From Thauera sp. (GTDB lineage: Bacteria; Pseudomonadota; Gammaproteobacteria; Burkholderiales; Rhodocyclaceae), in contig JACKMB010000005.1 in assembly GCA_024235615.1 (NCBI GenBank), positions 1 through 64,000 on the forward strand: 64,000 bases of DNA, read 5' to 3'. The notes beneath the pieces were generated by a model. That model was not told the origin of the DNA. It did not search any database and worked only from the letters and a program-made list of their open reading frames with translations. Numbering within the stretch: position 1 is the stretch's first letter; every line of letters begins with the position of its first letter. This document shows positions 21,971 to 30,570 of the stretch, piece by piece. The translations under genes were made by a program, and so were the position numbers.

Positions 21971-23395
21971 ATGCGCCTTGAGGATTACAGCCTTACCAGC
22001 CTGAAGCTCTCCACCCACTTGCCGGTGCCGCCCGCACCGGTCCCTTCGGTGGCCGAGTACGCGCGCTCCCTGCGCGTGACGCGCAAGCGCTATCTCCCGA
22101 TCGGCGCGAAGTTCGCGATCTCGTGCGCGATTGCGGTCGTGTGGGCCTTCCTGTCCTATCAGCTGGCGGTGCGCTGGATCGCGGACCTCTCCGCGCTGAT
22201 CGGCCCGATCACCGCCTATCTGGCGATCTTCGGCATCGCCATCCTCCCTGGCTTCATGAACGCCTTCATGGTGGCGAGCCTGCTGCTCGACCGTCGTCCG
22301 CGCCTGACGGCCGCCTCGCGCGCCGAGCTGCCGCCGGTGACGATCCTGATCGCCGCCTACAACGAAGAGGCCTCGATCGCCGACACCTTGCGCAGCATCG
22401 ATGCCCAGGGCTATCCCGGGCAGCTGCGCGTGGTCGCGATCGACGACGGCTCGAAGGACGGCACCGCCGCCATCCTGGATGCGGCACGGGCGCGCTATCC
22501 CTGGCTGGACGTGATCCTCATGCCGCAGAACGGCGGCAAGTCGGCCGCGCTCAACGCCGGCTTCGCGACCGTGAAGACCTCGCTGGTGATCACCATCGAC
22601 GGCGACTCCTACCTCTACCGCGACGCGCTCGCCAACCTGGTGCGGCGCATGCTGGAGGATCCGGAGTCGACCGCGGCGGTAGCCGGCGCGGTGCTGGTGC
22701 GCAATTCGCGCAGGAACCTGGTGACCCGCGTGCAGGAGTGGGACTATTTCCACGGCATTGCAGCGGTCAAGCGCATCCAGTCGCTGTACCAGGGCACCCT
22801 GGTGGCACAGGGAGCATTCTCGATCTACCGCAGCGACGCCCTGCGCGAGGTCGGCGGCTGGCAGCATGTGGTCGGCGAGGACATCGTGCTCACCTGGGCC
22901 CTGCTCGAGGCCGGCCACCGCGTCGGCTACGCCGAGAACGCCTGCCTGTTCACCAACGCGCCGGAGACCTGGAGCCAGTTCATCCGCCAGCGCCAGCGTT
23001 GGTCGCGCGGCCTGATCGAGGCCTTCAAGAGCCACTGGCGGCTGCTCTTCAAGCCGCGGCCCTCGACGATGTTCATCTGGTGGAACGCGCTCTTTCCCTA
23101 TCTCGACCTGGTCTATAGCCTCGTCTTCCTGCCCGGCCTCGTGCTCGCGATGTTCGGCCATTACCATATCGCCGGACCGATGACGCTGGTGGTGCTGCCG
23201 CTGGCGATGCTGGTCAATTTCCTGATGTACCAGATCCAGAACGGGATGTTCCGCGAACAGGGGCTGAAGGTGCGGCGAAACGTGGTCGGCTTCGTGTTCT
23301 ACGCCCTGCTCTACAGCATCGTGCTGCAGCCGGCCTGCGTGCTCGGCTACGTGAAGGAGATGGTGCTGCGCACGAAGAACTGGGGAACGAAATGA
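21971..23395 (+). CDS. Family 2 processive glycosyltransferase, PgaC/IcaA-like, membrane-bound
   Basis: A 474-residue inner-membrane polysaccharide synthase. Two membrane helices at about 45-100 precede the GT-A domain, which has IAAYNEEASI, DDGSKDG, a DGD metal site, GAFSIYRSDAL, GEDIVLTW and QRQRW. Three C-terminal membrane helices follow. Such enzymes polymerise a UDP-sugar and export the chain, as in poly-N-acetylglucosamine, cellulose or hyaluronan synthesis. No PilZ domain is present. I chose the ATG at 21971; the frame opens at 21821, but the extra 50 residues look non-coding. It overlaps the next gene (ATGA). The substrate is unknown. Confidence 0.85.
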   Translation: MRLEDYSLTSLKLSTHLPVPPAPVPSVAEYARSLRVTRKRYLPIGAKFAISCAIAVVWAFLSYQLAVRWIADLSALIGPITAYLAIFGIAILPGFMNAFMVASLLLDRRPRLTAASRAELPPVTILIAAYNEEASIADTLRSIDAQGYPGQLRVVAIDDGSKDGTAAILDAARARYPWLDVILMPQNGGKSAALNAGFATVKTSLVITIDGDSYLYRDALANLVRRMLEDPESTAAVAGAVLVRNSRRNLVTRVQEWDYFHGIAAVKRIQSLYQGTLVAQGAFSIYRSDALREVGGWQHVVGEDIVLTWALLEAGHRVGYAENACLFTNAPETWSQFIRQRQRWSRGLIEAFKSHWRLLFKPRPSTMFIWWNALFPYLDLVYSLVFLPGLVLAMFGHYHIAGPMTLVVLPLAMLVNFLMYQIQNGMFREQGLKVRRNVVGFVFYALLYSIVLQPACVLGYVKEMVLRTKNWGTK

Positions 23396-24258
23396 GGGCC
23401 GCGTGCTTGATCGCGCTGCTGCTGGCCACCGCCACCGCACAGGCGCGCACGCTGGGCGGGGACCTGCTGTTCAGCACCGACACCGACGACAACGACATCC
23501 GCCGCACCACGGTGAACGGCTGGGAGGCCGTCTCCGAGCAGCTCGATCTCGGCGCCTCGCTCAATCGCACCGAGTTCGCGGCCCTCGGCCGCCACGCCCG
23601 ACGGGTGGGCGTCCAGTACGACTTCCACGCCGGCGCGCTTCTCAGCCGCGGCGACCTCGGCGTGGAGCGGCTGGCAGGACGGGAGTATGTGAGCGGCAAC
23701 CTCATGGTCGAGACCTACCGTGGGGAATGGACCTTCGGCGCGGGGCTGGAGCGCGCGCTGGTCGACTCCGAACGCGGCATCGCGCTCGGCCTGGCCGCGA
23801 CCACCGCCTACCTGATGGCCGACTGGTCGAGCGCGACGCGTGGCGCGGCGGTGGTGCTGGGGCGCACCGCCTACTCCGACGACAACGACCGTAATCGCCT
23901 GCGCGCACGGCTGTGGCAGTCGGTGTGCGATTGCGGCGTGTATGTGCAGCTCGCGGCCGAGACCTATTCGAACAGCCGCCCGTACACCGGCAGCTACTTC
24001 TCCCCGGATCGCTACACCCGCGCCCTCGCCGGCGTCGGGGTGCGCGAGCGCACGAGCGCGGGGACCTTCGCCGCACGCGCGGAATACGGCGTGCAGCGCG
24101 TCGATGGCGAGCAGCAGCCCTCCCACACCCTGACCGCGAGCTTCGAATCCCCGCGCAGCGCGGACGGCTGGCAGTGGAGCGCGGAGCTCGTGCACGATCG
24201 CAAGCAACCGGGCTACACGTATTCTCAGGCGCAGCTGCGGCTGATCAAGCGCTTCTGA
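23392..24258 (+). CDS. Predicted outer-membrane beta-barrel protein paired with the glycosyltransferase
   Basis: A 288-residue exported protein. It has a short signal peptide (1-18, ending AQA) and then alternating polar/hydrophobic strands rich in Tyr, Trp, Arg and Gly (for example LMVETYRGEWTFGAGLER and RYTRALAGVGVRERTSAGTFA). The final residue is Phe after LRLIKRF, the classical outer-membrane assembly signal. No TPR or deacetylase domain is seen. The ATGA overlap with the glycosyltransferase implies coupled translation, so it may be the outer-membrane exit or anchor for that polymer. I do not recognise a named family. Confidence 0.75.
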   Translation: MRAACLIALLLATATAQARTLGGDLLFSTDTDDNDIRRTTVNGWEAVSEQLDLGASLNRTEFAALGRHARRVGVQYDFHAGALLSRGDLGVERLAGREYVSGNLMVETYRGEWTFGAGLERALVDSERGIALGLAATTAYLMADWSSATRGAAVVLGRTAYSDDNDRNRLRARLWQSVCDCGVYVQLAAETYSNSRPYTGSYFSPDRYTRALAGVGVRERTSAGTFAARAEYGVQRVDGEQQPSHTLTASFESPRSADGWQWSAELVHDRKQPGYTYSQAQLRLIKRF

Positions 24259-24295
24259 GGTCCGGCGTACGGGTGCGTCGCCGCTCCCGCACGCC

Positions 24296-24928
24296 TCAAC
24301 GCCGCTTCGGCTGCTCCTCGACGTACTCCTCCACCTTCACCGCGCGCAGCTGGTAGCCCGCGGTGCCCATGTCCGAGTCGATGCGGCCCACCGCCATCAC
24401 CCCGTTCACCCACACCGGCAGCATGTTCCAGCCGCCCGGCACCGGCTTGTCGGGGATGACGTGGATGAGCTGGTTGGCGGGCGGCGGCGGCACGTGCACG
24501 CAGGCGCCGAAATAGGGCACGAGGAGGAACTCGCGGATCTGCTCGCCACTGGTCTCGAGCGGCACGACGAAACCGGGGATGCGCACGCGCGCGCCGGCCA
24601 TGCGCTCGACCAGGGGCGCGTGGTCCCACTCCTCGCGCATGCGCTGCAGCGCCTCTGCGGCGCGCGGGTCGTTGTCCTCGAGCTTGTCGAGCTCGAGGCT
24701 GGAGAGGAAACCCTCGGGGTTCCAGTCGGCGGGGATGAGGTCGTCCCAGCTGATCTCGCGGAACTCGCCCTTGCCCGCGGCCGGGGCGGCGAGGCGGTCG
24801 CCCACGGCGTACTGGCCGGCAGGCTCGGCTGCGGGGGCCTGCGCGGCCGCCGGCAGCGGTGCCGACGCCAGCAGCGCACCGAACAAGGCAAGGAGCGGAG
24901 CGGCGCGGAACGGGTGGATCGGCTTCAT
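24296..24928 (-). CDS. DUF3299 periplasmic protein of the zinc-linked ABC operon
   Basis: A 210-residue exported protein with a signal peptide (1-29, ending AAAQA). The DUF3299 core includes ISWDDLIPADWNPEGF, IPGFVVPLE, LLVPYFGACVHVPPPPANQLIHV and a closing segment about YQLRAVKVEEY. The Cys and His in FGACVHVPPPP may bind metal. It is last in a four-gene minus-strand operon (DUF2796, ATPase, permease, DUF3299) starting next to a Zur-like box. Comparable Zur-regulated clusters are known in Pseudomonas (PA4063-PA4066, from memory). The ATG at 24928 is 2 bases after the permease stop. Confidence 0.85.
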   Translation of the reverse strand: MKPIHPFRAAPLLALFGALLASAPLPAAAQAPAAEPAGQYAVGDRLAAPAAGKGEFREISWDDLIPADWNPEGFLSSLELDKLEDNDPRAAEALQRMREEWDHAPLVERMAGARVRIPGFVVPLETSGEQIREFLLVPYFGACVHVPPPPANQLIHVIPDKPVPGGWNMLPVWVNGVMAVGRIDSDMGTAGYQLRAVKVEEYVEEQPKRR

Positions 24929-24930
24929 CT

Positions 24931-26226
24931 TCAGGTCCTCACGGTCATGCCGTCGGCGAGCGACTGGCGGTAGGCGCGCAGCCCCGGCAGCAGGCTGGCG
25001 ACCAGGCTGGCGGCGAGCACCGCGCCGAGCAGGCGCCATTCACCCGCCGCGGGCCAGCCCAGGCTCAGCTGCAGGCCATGTCGTGTGGCGAGCCAGGGCG
25101 AGAGTACGGCGCCCGCACCATACAGCAGCCCGAGCCCGAGCGCGATGCCGGCGACGGCGAGCAACAGGCTCTCGACCGCGAGCAGCGCGAAGACCGCGCG
25201 CGGGCTGGCGCCGAGCGCGCGCAGGATGGCGAGCTCGCGGCGGCGCTCGCCCAGGCTCGCCAGCACCACGGCCACCATGCCGGCGAGGCCGACCACGACC
25301 ACCAGGGCCGAGACCGCGAGCAGCGCGCGCTCGGCGATGCCGACCAGGTCCCACAGCTGCTGCAGCGTGGCGCCCGGCAGGATGGCGGTGAGCGGCTCGC
25401 CGGCGTGGGCGTTGAGCTGGCGCTGCACGCGGAACACCGCGGTGCGGCTGTGCAACCCGACGAGCGCGGCGGTGACCGACTTGGGGCGCAGGTCGAACTT
25501 GCGCACGTGCTCGGGCGCGATCTTGAGGCCGGGGATGGGCGCGCCGCCGTGCCAGTCGACATGGATCGCCTCCAGGCCCTCCAGGCTCACCAGCACGGCG
25601 CGGTCGAGCGGCGTGGCGCTGGGGGCGAGGATGCCCGCCACGGTGAACGGCTTGTCGGCGTGCTCGGCGAAGCGCGGCCCGCCCTCCCCTGCGCCGCCGC
25701 CGTGGCTGAGCACGATGCGATCGCCGAGGCGGTAGCCATGGCGGGCGGCGACCTCGGCGCCGACCACCGCCTGAAAGATGTCCTCCGCGCGCGCGGGCGC
25801 CTCGGCGAATGGGCCGCCGGCGGCGAAGGCGAGGCTGCTCCCCTCGCCGTGACGGTAATGCAGGAAGAAGTCCGTGGTGGTGCCGACCACGCGGTGGCCG
25901 CGGTGCGAGTCGCCGAGCGCGAGCGGCACCAGCCACTTCACCTGGGGCAGCGCGGCGACGTGCTCGACGCTGGCCCACGACAGGTTGGCGGTGGCGTCGC
26001 CGATGTGGAAGACCGAGTAGAGCAGCAGCTGCACCGCGCCGCCGCGTGCGCCCACCACCAGGTCGGTGCCGGAGATGGTCTGTGCGAAGCCGGCGCGCGC
26101 ATCGGTGCGCAGGCGCTCGACCCCGAGCAGCAGCGCCACCGCCAGCGCCACCGCGAGCACGGTGAGCGCGACCGACAGCCTGCGGTTGGCGATGCTGCGC
26201 AGCGACAGCATGAACACCGGGCTCAT
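24931..26226 (-). CDS. FtsX/MacB-type ABC permease
   Basis: A 431-residue permease. The first helix (19-39) follows LSLRSIANRRLSVAL, then comes a large extracytoplasmic MacB-type domain (about 40-290), and three C-terminal helices with LGERRRELAILRALGASPRAVFALL, the coupling segment of the FtsX family. Such systems act on lipoproteins, peptides or periplasmic substrates and do not import metal directly. The start at 26226 overlaps the ATPase stop (ATGA). The metal-linked neighbours suggest a role in periplasmic zinc handling, which is inference. Confidence 0.87.
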   Translation of the reverse strand: MSPVFMLSLRSIANRRLSVALTVLAVALAVALLLGVERLRTDARAGFAQTISGTDLVVGARGGAVQLLLYSVFHIGDATANLSWASVEHVAALPQVKWLVPLALGDSHRGHRVVGTTTDFFLHYRHGEGSSLAFAAGGPFAEAPARAEDIFQAVVGAEVAARHGYRLGDRIVLSHGGGAGEGGPRFAEHADKPFTVAGILAPSATPLDRAVLVSLEGLEAIHVDWHGGAPIPGLKIAPEHVRKFDLRPKSVTAALVGLHSRTAVFRVQRQLNAHAGEPLTAILPGATLQQLWDLVGIAERALLAVSALVVVVGLAGMVAVVLASLGERRRELAILRALGASPRAVFALLAVESLLLAVAGIALGLGLLYGAGAVLSPWLATRHGLQLSLGWPAAGEWRLLGAVLAASLVASLLPGLRAYRQSLADGMTVRT

Positions 26227-26975
26227 CGCGCGCCCTCCGCCGCCGACGTCGCGTGATTCAACGCCGCGTGGTTCAACGCGGCGAGATCGAGCACACGGTC
26301 GAAGTGCGCGGCCAGGCGTGCGTCGTGGCTGACGAAGAGCAGCGCGGCCCCGGCCGCGGCGCACTCCTCGAGCAGCAGGTCGATGAAGGCCTGCTGGCGG
26401 TCGGCATCCAGCGCCGAGGTCGGCTCGTCGGCCACCACCAGGCCGGGGCGGCCGATCAGCGCGCGCGCCGCGGCCACGCGCTGCTGCTGGCCGACCGAGA
26501 GCTGCGCGGCGGGACGATCGAGCAGCTCGGCGCCGAGGTCGAGCCGCGCCGCCAGGCGTGCAGCCTCGGCGCCCGGCGTGCCGCCCGCCGCCGCGATGCG
26601 CGCGCGCCGCTGCGGCGCGAAGCGGCAGGCGAGCAGGATGTTGTCGCGCGCGGACAGCCAGGGCAGCAGGTTGAAGAGCTGGAACACGAAGCCGACGTGG
26701 TCGGCGCGAAAGCGGTCGCGCGCGCCCGCCGAGAGCGCGCCGAGCGCCTGCCCGGCGACCTCGACGCTGCCGGACTGCGGCAGGATCACGCCGCCGACCA
26801 GCGACAGCAGCGTGGTCTTGCCGCTGCCGCTGGGGCCGCGCAGGAAGGCACGCTCGCCCGCACCGAGCTGCAGCGCGTCGATCGCCAGGCAGTCGTGCGC
26901 GCCGCCCGGCCAGCGATAGCGCAGGCCGGCGAGGCGCACGGCCGGCGCAAGTTCGGCGCGCCCGGCTGCGCTCAC
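26223..26975 (-). CDS. ABC transporter ATP-binding protein, LolD/MacB type
   Basis: A 250-residue ATPase. Walker A is GPSGSGKTT, the signature is LSVGQQQRVAAARAL (a variant of LSGGQ), Walker B is GLVVADEPTSALD, and the H-loop is FVSHD. It energises the adjoining FtsX-type permease. I chose the GTG at 26975, which overlaps the stop of the DUF2796 gene (GTGA). The open frame continues to 27629, but that part runs antisense-like through the DUF2796 gene in another frame. LSVGQ instead of LSGGQ is a minor oddity. Confidence 0.87.
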   Translation of the reverse strand: MSAAGRAELAPAVRLAGLRYRWPGGAHDCLAIDALQLGAGERAFLRGPSGSGKTTLLSLVGGVILPQSGSVEVAGQALGALSAGARDRFRADHVGFVFQLFNLLPWLSARDNILLACRFAPQRRARIAAAGGTPGAEAARLAARLDLGAELLDRPAAQLSVGQQQRVAAARALIGRPGLVVADEPTSALDADRQQAFIDLLLEECAAAGAALLFVSHDARLAAHFDRVLDLAALNHAALNHATSAAEGAR

Positions 26976-27538
26976 AGCGCGAGCGCGGCCGCGTTCGGGG
27001 TGAGCACGCCGGCCCCCTGGCCGCGCGGGGTGGCGAACTCGGCGCGCACGCGCTGCAGGCGCGGGAAGTGCGCGAAGGCGCGCAGCTCGAGCCGGCGCAG
27101 GGCCTCGGGGTGGGCGCACTCGAAGCCGTAGCTCACCACCATGTCCTCGTGGTCGCCGCGGGTCGGCTGGGCATGATCGTGGGCGTGGCCGTGGTCGTGA
27201 TTGCGCCCGCTCTGCGGCCAGGGCGACTCGATCTCCACCTCCCGGATCGCGCAGCCGGCCTCGGCGCTGAAGGCGAACATCGCCTCGCCGTCGAGCAGGC
27301 GGCGCTCGGCGTCGGCGAGCACGGCGCGCTGCGCCTCGTTCTCCGGTGCATGCTCGAAGCCGACGAGGTTGTCGAGTGGCGAGATCAGCTCGATCTGGAG
27401 CATGCGGCCCTCCAGCGCGACGGTGAGATCCGCGACGCCGTGCTCGTGAGCGCCATGCGCATGCTGTGCGAGCGCGGCGGCAGGAAGGGCGAGGGCGAGG
27501 AGGCCGGTGAGGAGGGATAGACGAAGGCGGGTCGGCAT
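26972..27538 (-). CDS. DUF2796 zinc-linked periplasmic protein
   Basis: A 188-residue exported protein. The signal peptide (1-24) ends ALA and is followed by QHAHGAHEHGVADLTVALEG, a His-rich N-terminus typical of DUF2796. A second His cluster (NHDHGHAHDHAQ) lies near residue 120. The His clusters suggest zinc binding in the periplasm. It heads the minus-strand operon and lies 97 bases from a Zur-like palindrome, with zur transcribed the other way. I chose the ATG at 27538, since earlier in-frame starts give no signal peptide. Its biochemical role is not established. Confidence 0.85.
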   Translation of the reverse strand: MPTRLRLSLLTGLLALALPAAALAQHAHGAHEHGVADLTVALEGRMLQIELISPLDNLVGFEHAPENEAQRAVLADAERRLLDGEAMFAFSAEAGCAIREVEIESPWPQSGRNHDHGHAHDHAQPTRGDHEDMVVSYGFECAHPEALRRLELRAFAHFPRLQRVRAEFATPRGQGAGVLTPNAAALAL

Positions 27539-27634
27539 GATCGTGGGTCGTGGCGCGGAACGAATCGGGATGCGTTGGCAGCGGGAACGCGTGGGGCGCG
27601 CCGGAAGCCTTGCAGCGCGGGCCACGCAAATCTA

Positions 27635-27651
27635 ATGCTACAATGTTGCAT
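27635..27651. promoter_or_regulatory. Candidate Zur box between zur and the DUF2796 operon
   Basis: ATGCTACAATGTTGCAT is a 17-base odd palindrome with seven of eight arm pairs matching. It lies in the only AT-rich patch of the 179-bp divergent gap, 67 bases before zur and 97 bases before the DUF2796 gene. Size and symmetry suit a Fur-family site, so zinc-bound Zur could repress both directions. Confidence 0.65.
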
Positions 27652-27717
27652 CAAAAGCGGCCTCGCCGCTACAAGCCCGAATTCCCCGCCACCGCTCCGC
27701 ACGCAACAGGATCCCGC

Positions 27718-28176
27718 ATGCCCCCGCACGCGCAGCCCGCCGCCGCCGACTCCGCCCGCGAACTCATCGCCGCGCGTGGCGGTCGCGTCACGCGCACGCG
27801 GGTGGCGGTGATCGAGGCCTTGCAGCGCAGCGCACACCCGCTCTCGCACGACGAGATCGGCGCCACGCTCGACGGTGCGGGCATCGGCCACGACCGCGTC
27901 ACCCTCTACCGCGCGCTCGACTGGCTGGTGGAACAGGGCATCGCGCAGCGCATCGCCGGGGGCGAGCGCGCCTGGCGCTTCGAGATCCGCCGCGATGGCG
28001 ACCACCGCCACGCCCACTTCCACTGCGAGCGCTGCGGCCAGATCGTCTGCCTGGAGGACGTGCCTGCCGCCGCCCCGGCGCTGCCCGCCGGCTTCGCGGT
28101 GGCACGCGCCGAGCTGGTGCTGCATGGCGCCTGCGCCGATTGTGGCCGTGCCGGCGTGGAGGGGAAGAAAGAATGA
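27718..28176 (+). CDS. zur: Zinc uptake regulator Zur (Fur family)
   Basis: A 152-residue Fur-family repressor. The winged helix (about 10-80) contains RGGRVTRTRVAVIEALQ and DRVTLYRALDWLVEQG. The dimerisation domain has HRHAHFHCERCGQIVCLED, and the C-terminus has HGACADCG, giving the two CxxC pairs of the structural zinc site. Zur assignment rests on the adjoining znuCBA genes and DUF2796 operon. I chose the ATG at 27718 (AGGA upstream). The frame opens at 27550, but that would cover the operator. It overlaps the next small gene (ATGA). Confidence 0.88.
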   Translation: MPPHAQPAAADSARELIAARGGRVTRTRVAVIEALQRSAHPLSHDEIGATLDGAGIGHDRVTLYRALDWLVEQGIAQRIAGGERAWRFEIRRDGDHRHAHFHCERCGQIVCLEDVPAAAPALPAGFAVARAELVLHGACADCGRAGVEGKKE

Positions 28177-28406
28177 GGCCGACCGAAACCGCCTACCGCC
28201 CGCAAGGGCAGCCCGCGCCGGTTCGTCCGGCAGGCCCGGGCCTGCGTCCCGCCGTCCGCGTCCCCCGCGGCGCCGACGAGCACGCGGAGGACGCTCACCC
28301 CTTGCCGGCACGCAGCCTGCTCGGCGCCGGTCTCGCTGCCCGCCTCGCCGTGGTCACCGGCGCGCTCGCGCTGCTGTGGACGACCGTGCTGTGGGCGCTG
28401 AGATGA
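28173..28406 (+). CDS. Small Pro-rich single-span membrane protein in the zinc operon
   Basis: A 77-residue protein that I do not recognise. Residues 1-48 are rich in Pro, Arg and Gly and include DEHAEDAH, a short His/acidic stretch. Residues 52-76 form one membrane helix (LAARLAVVTGALALLWTTVLWAL). It overlaps both neighbours: ATGA with zur upstream and ATGA with znuC downstream. That argues for a real, translationally coupled gene, not a chance frame. A role in zinc uptake or in assembling the ABC transporter is inferred from position only. Confidence 0.65.
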   Translation: MRPTETAYRPQGQPAPVRPAGPGLRPAVRVPRGADEHAEDAHPLPARSLLGAGLAARLAVVTGALALLWTTVLWALR

Positions 28407-29305
28407 ATCGCCTCGCGCTACCGATGATCCGCCTCGACAACCTCACCCTGGGCTACGACCGCCACCCGGCGGTGCACCACCTGTCGGCCGAGATCCCGGC
28501 GGGCGCGCTGGTCGCCGTGGTGGGACCCAACGGCGCAGGCAAGTCCACCCTCCTCAAGGGCCTCGCCGGCGAGCTGCACCCGATCGGCGGGCGCATCGTA
28601 CTGCCCGAGCTGCCGGCGGGCGGCCTGGCCTACATGCCGCAGCGCGGCGAGATCGACCACAGCTTCCCGGTGTCGGTGTTCGACGTGGTGGCGATGGGCC
28701 TCTGGCATGAGATCGGTGCCTTTGGCGGGCTGTCGCGCGAGCAGCGCGGTCGCGTGCGTGCCGCGCTCGCCGCGGTGGGCATGGCGGGCTTCGAGGCGCG
28801 CCCGATCGGCTCGCTGTCGGGCGGCCAGCTGCAGCGCGCGCGCTTCGCCCGCCTGATGCTGCAGGACGCGCCGCTGATCCTGCTCGACGAGCCCTTCGCG
28901 GCGATCGACAGTCGCACGGTCGACGACCTCGTCGAGCTCATCCTCGGCTGGCACGACGAGGGTCGCACCATCCTTACCGTGGTGCACGACCTCGAGCAGG
29001 TGCGCCGCCACTTCCCCACCGCGCTGCTGCTGTCGCGCGAACCGGTGGCCTTCGGCCCCACCGCCGAGGTGCTCACGCCCGAGCGCCTGGCGCGCGCGCG
29101 CCGCCTCTCCGAAGCCTTCGACGAGCACGCGCACGAGTGCCACATCGAGGAGCTGACAGTAGCCGTGGCGCCCGATGTCGGCACGCATCCGCACACGCAC
29201 GACGACGGGCACGGCCACACCGAGGGCCACGGCCACGCACCTGTGCACCCGGCGGCGCACGCGCACCCGGCGCCGCGGCCGCGCCGCGGCCTTCCCCGCC
29301 ACTGA
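28403..29305 (+). CDS. znuC: Zinc ABC transporter ATP-binding protein ZnuC
   Basis: A 300-residue ATPase of the metal-uptake ABC group. Walker A is GPNGAGKST, the signature is LSGGQLQRARFARL, Walker B is LILLDEPFAAID, and the H-loop is TVVHD. After residue 250 it has a His-rich tail (THPHTHDDGHGHTEGHGHAPVHPAAHAH), likely to bind zinc on the cytoplasmic side. This tail is unusual for ZnuC but recurs in metal-transport proteins. The ATG at 28403 overlaps the small membrane protein stop. It is third in the zur operon. Confidence 0.9.
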   Translation: MNRLALPMIRLDNLTLGYDRHPAVHHLSAEIPAGALVAVVGPNGAGKSTLLKGLAGELHPIGGRIVLPELPAGGLAYMPQRGEIDHSFPVSVFDVVAMGLWHEIGAFGGLSREQRGRVRAALAAVGMAGFEARPIGSLSGGQLQRARFARLMLQDAPLILLDEPFAAIDSRTVDDLVELILGWHDEGRTILTVVHDLEQVRRHFPTALLLSREPVAFGPTAEVLTPERLARARRLSEAFDEHAHECHIEELTVAVAPDVGTHPHTHDDGHGHTEGHGHAPVHPAAHAHPAPRPRRGLPRH

Positions 29306-29340
29306 ATCCGCAGCCCGCTGCGCGTAGCCCAGGCACCACC

Positions 29341-30207
29341 GTGTTCGACCTCCTGATCTCCCCCTTCACCGAGTTCGCCTTCATGCGCCGCGCGCTCGCC
29401 GGCTGCCTGGCGCTCGCGCTCGGCGCCACGCCGGTGGGCGTGTTCCTGCTGCTGCGCCGCATGAGCCTGATGGGCGACGCGATGAGCCACGCCATCCTGC
29501 CCGGCGCCGCGCTCGGCTACCTCGCATTCGGCCTGTCGCTGGGGGCGATGACGGTCGGCGGCATCGTCGCCGGGCTGGTGGTCGTGTTCGCGGCGGGGCT
29601 GGTGACGCGCGCCTCGGTGCTCAAGGAGGACGCCAGCCTGGCCGCCTTCTACCTGCTCTCGCTCGCCGCGGGGGTGATGATCGTGTCGCTGCGCGGGCAG
29701 AACCTCGATCTGCTGCACGTGCTGTTCGGCTCCGTGCTCGGGCTCGACGACGCCTCGCTGCTGCTCATCGCGAGCATCGCCAGCGTGACCCTGGCGAGCC
29801 TGGCGCTGCTGTTCCGCCCGCTGGTCATGGAGTGCTTCGACCCCGCCTTCCTGCGCGGGGTGAGCCGGTGGTCGCCGGTGGCGCACTACGGCTTCCTGAT
29901 GCTGGTGGTGGTGAACCTGGTGAGCGGCTTCCACGCGCTCGGCACGCTGATGGCGGTGGGCATCATGATCCTGCCCTCGGCCGCGGCGCGCCTGTGGGCG
30001 AAGGGTCTGCCGATGCTGCTGCTGCTCGCGGTGCTGTTCGCCTTCGGCAGCGGCGCGAGCGGGCTGCTGCTGTCCTTCCACGCCGACGTGCCAGCCGGGC
30101 CGGCGATCGTGCTGGTGTGCGGCGTGGTGTATTTCGTCTCGCTGCTCGCCGCCCCCGGTGGCCTACTCGCTGGCCGGCTACCGGTGCGGCACCACCTGGA
30201 GTCGTGA
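29341..30207 (+). CDS. znuB: Zinc ABC transporter permease ZnuB
   Basis: A 288-residue ABC-3 family permease with about eight membrane segments. Family blocks include RRMSLMGDAMSHAILPGAALGYL, LKEDASLAAFYL, GSVLGLDDASLL and LGTLMAVGIMILPSAAARL. It forms the membrane channel that works with ZnuC and ZnuA. I chose the GTG at 29341 (VFDLLISPF), 35 bases after znuC; an ATG at about 29383 is an alternative. A REP cluster and a hairpin separate it from znuA. Confidence 0.88.
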   Translation: MFDLLISPFTEFAFMRRALAGCLALALGATPVGVFLLLRRMSLMGDAMSHAILPGAALGYLAFGLSLGAMTVGGIVAGLVVVFAAGLVTRASVLKEDASLAAFYLLSLAAGVMIVSLRGQNLDLLHVLFGSVLGLDDASLLLIASIASVTLASLALLFRPLVMECFDPAFLRGVSRWSPVAHYGFLMLVVVNLVSGFHALGTLMAVGIMILPSAAARLWAKGLPMLLLLAVLFAFGSGASGLLLSFHADVPAGPAIVLVCGVVYFVSLLAAPGGLLAGRLPVRHHLES

Positions 30208-30253
30208 CCGCCTTCGCGCCGACGAGGGGCGGCGGTGCTTCCGGAACTGCTGG

Positions 30254-30469
30254 TTCGCGCCTGCCGGCGCTCCTACAGGGCGTTCCCGGCGGCACACGCG
30301 TCCGCCGCGCGCAGCCTCCTGTGCGCCGGCGAGGGGCGGCGGTGCTTCCGGAACCGCTGGTTCGCGCCTGCCGGCGCTCCTACAGCGCGTTCCCGGCGGC
30401 ACACGCGTCCGCCGCGCGCAGCCTCATGCAGGCGCGAACGCTTTATGTAGGAGCGCCGGCAGGCGCGAA
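30254..30469. repeat. REP cluster between znuB and znuA
   Basis: REPs at 30254-30277 (-), 30361-30384 (-) and 30446-30469 (+), with a spacer of about 107 bp duplicated between the first two. They fill most of the 382-bp gap. The remainder up to znuA holds only the hairpin at 30539-30570. Confidence 0.85.
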
Positions 30470-30538
30470 CCCAGCGCTGCATGACGTGCATGCCGCACCA
30501 CAGCCCACGGCGCTGCCGCAGGGGCTCCGGGCGGCCCC

Positions 30539-30570
30539 CGCATCCGCCGCGGATGCGCCCCGTTTTTCTT
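30539..30570 (+). terminator. Terminator-like hairpin just before znuA
   Basis: CGCATCCGC and GCGGATGCG form a stem with a very short loop, followed by CCCCG and a run of five T residues (30563-30567). It ends 20 bases before the znuA ATG. It may stop read-through from zur-znuCB, or act as an attenuator in the znuA leader. Confidence 0.55.
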
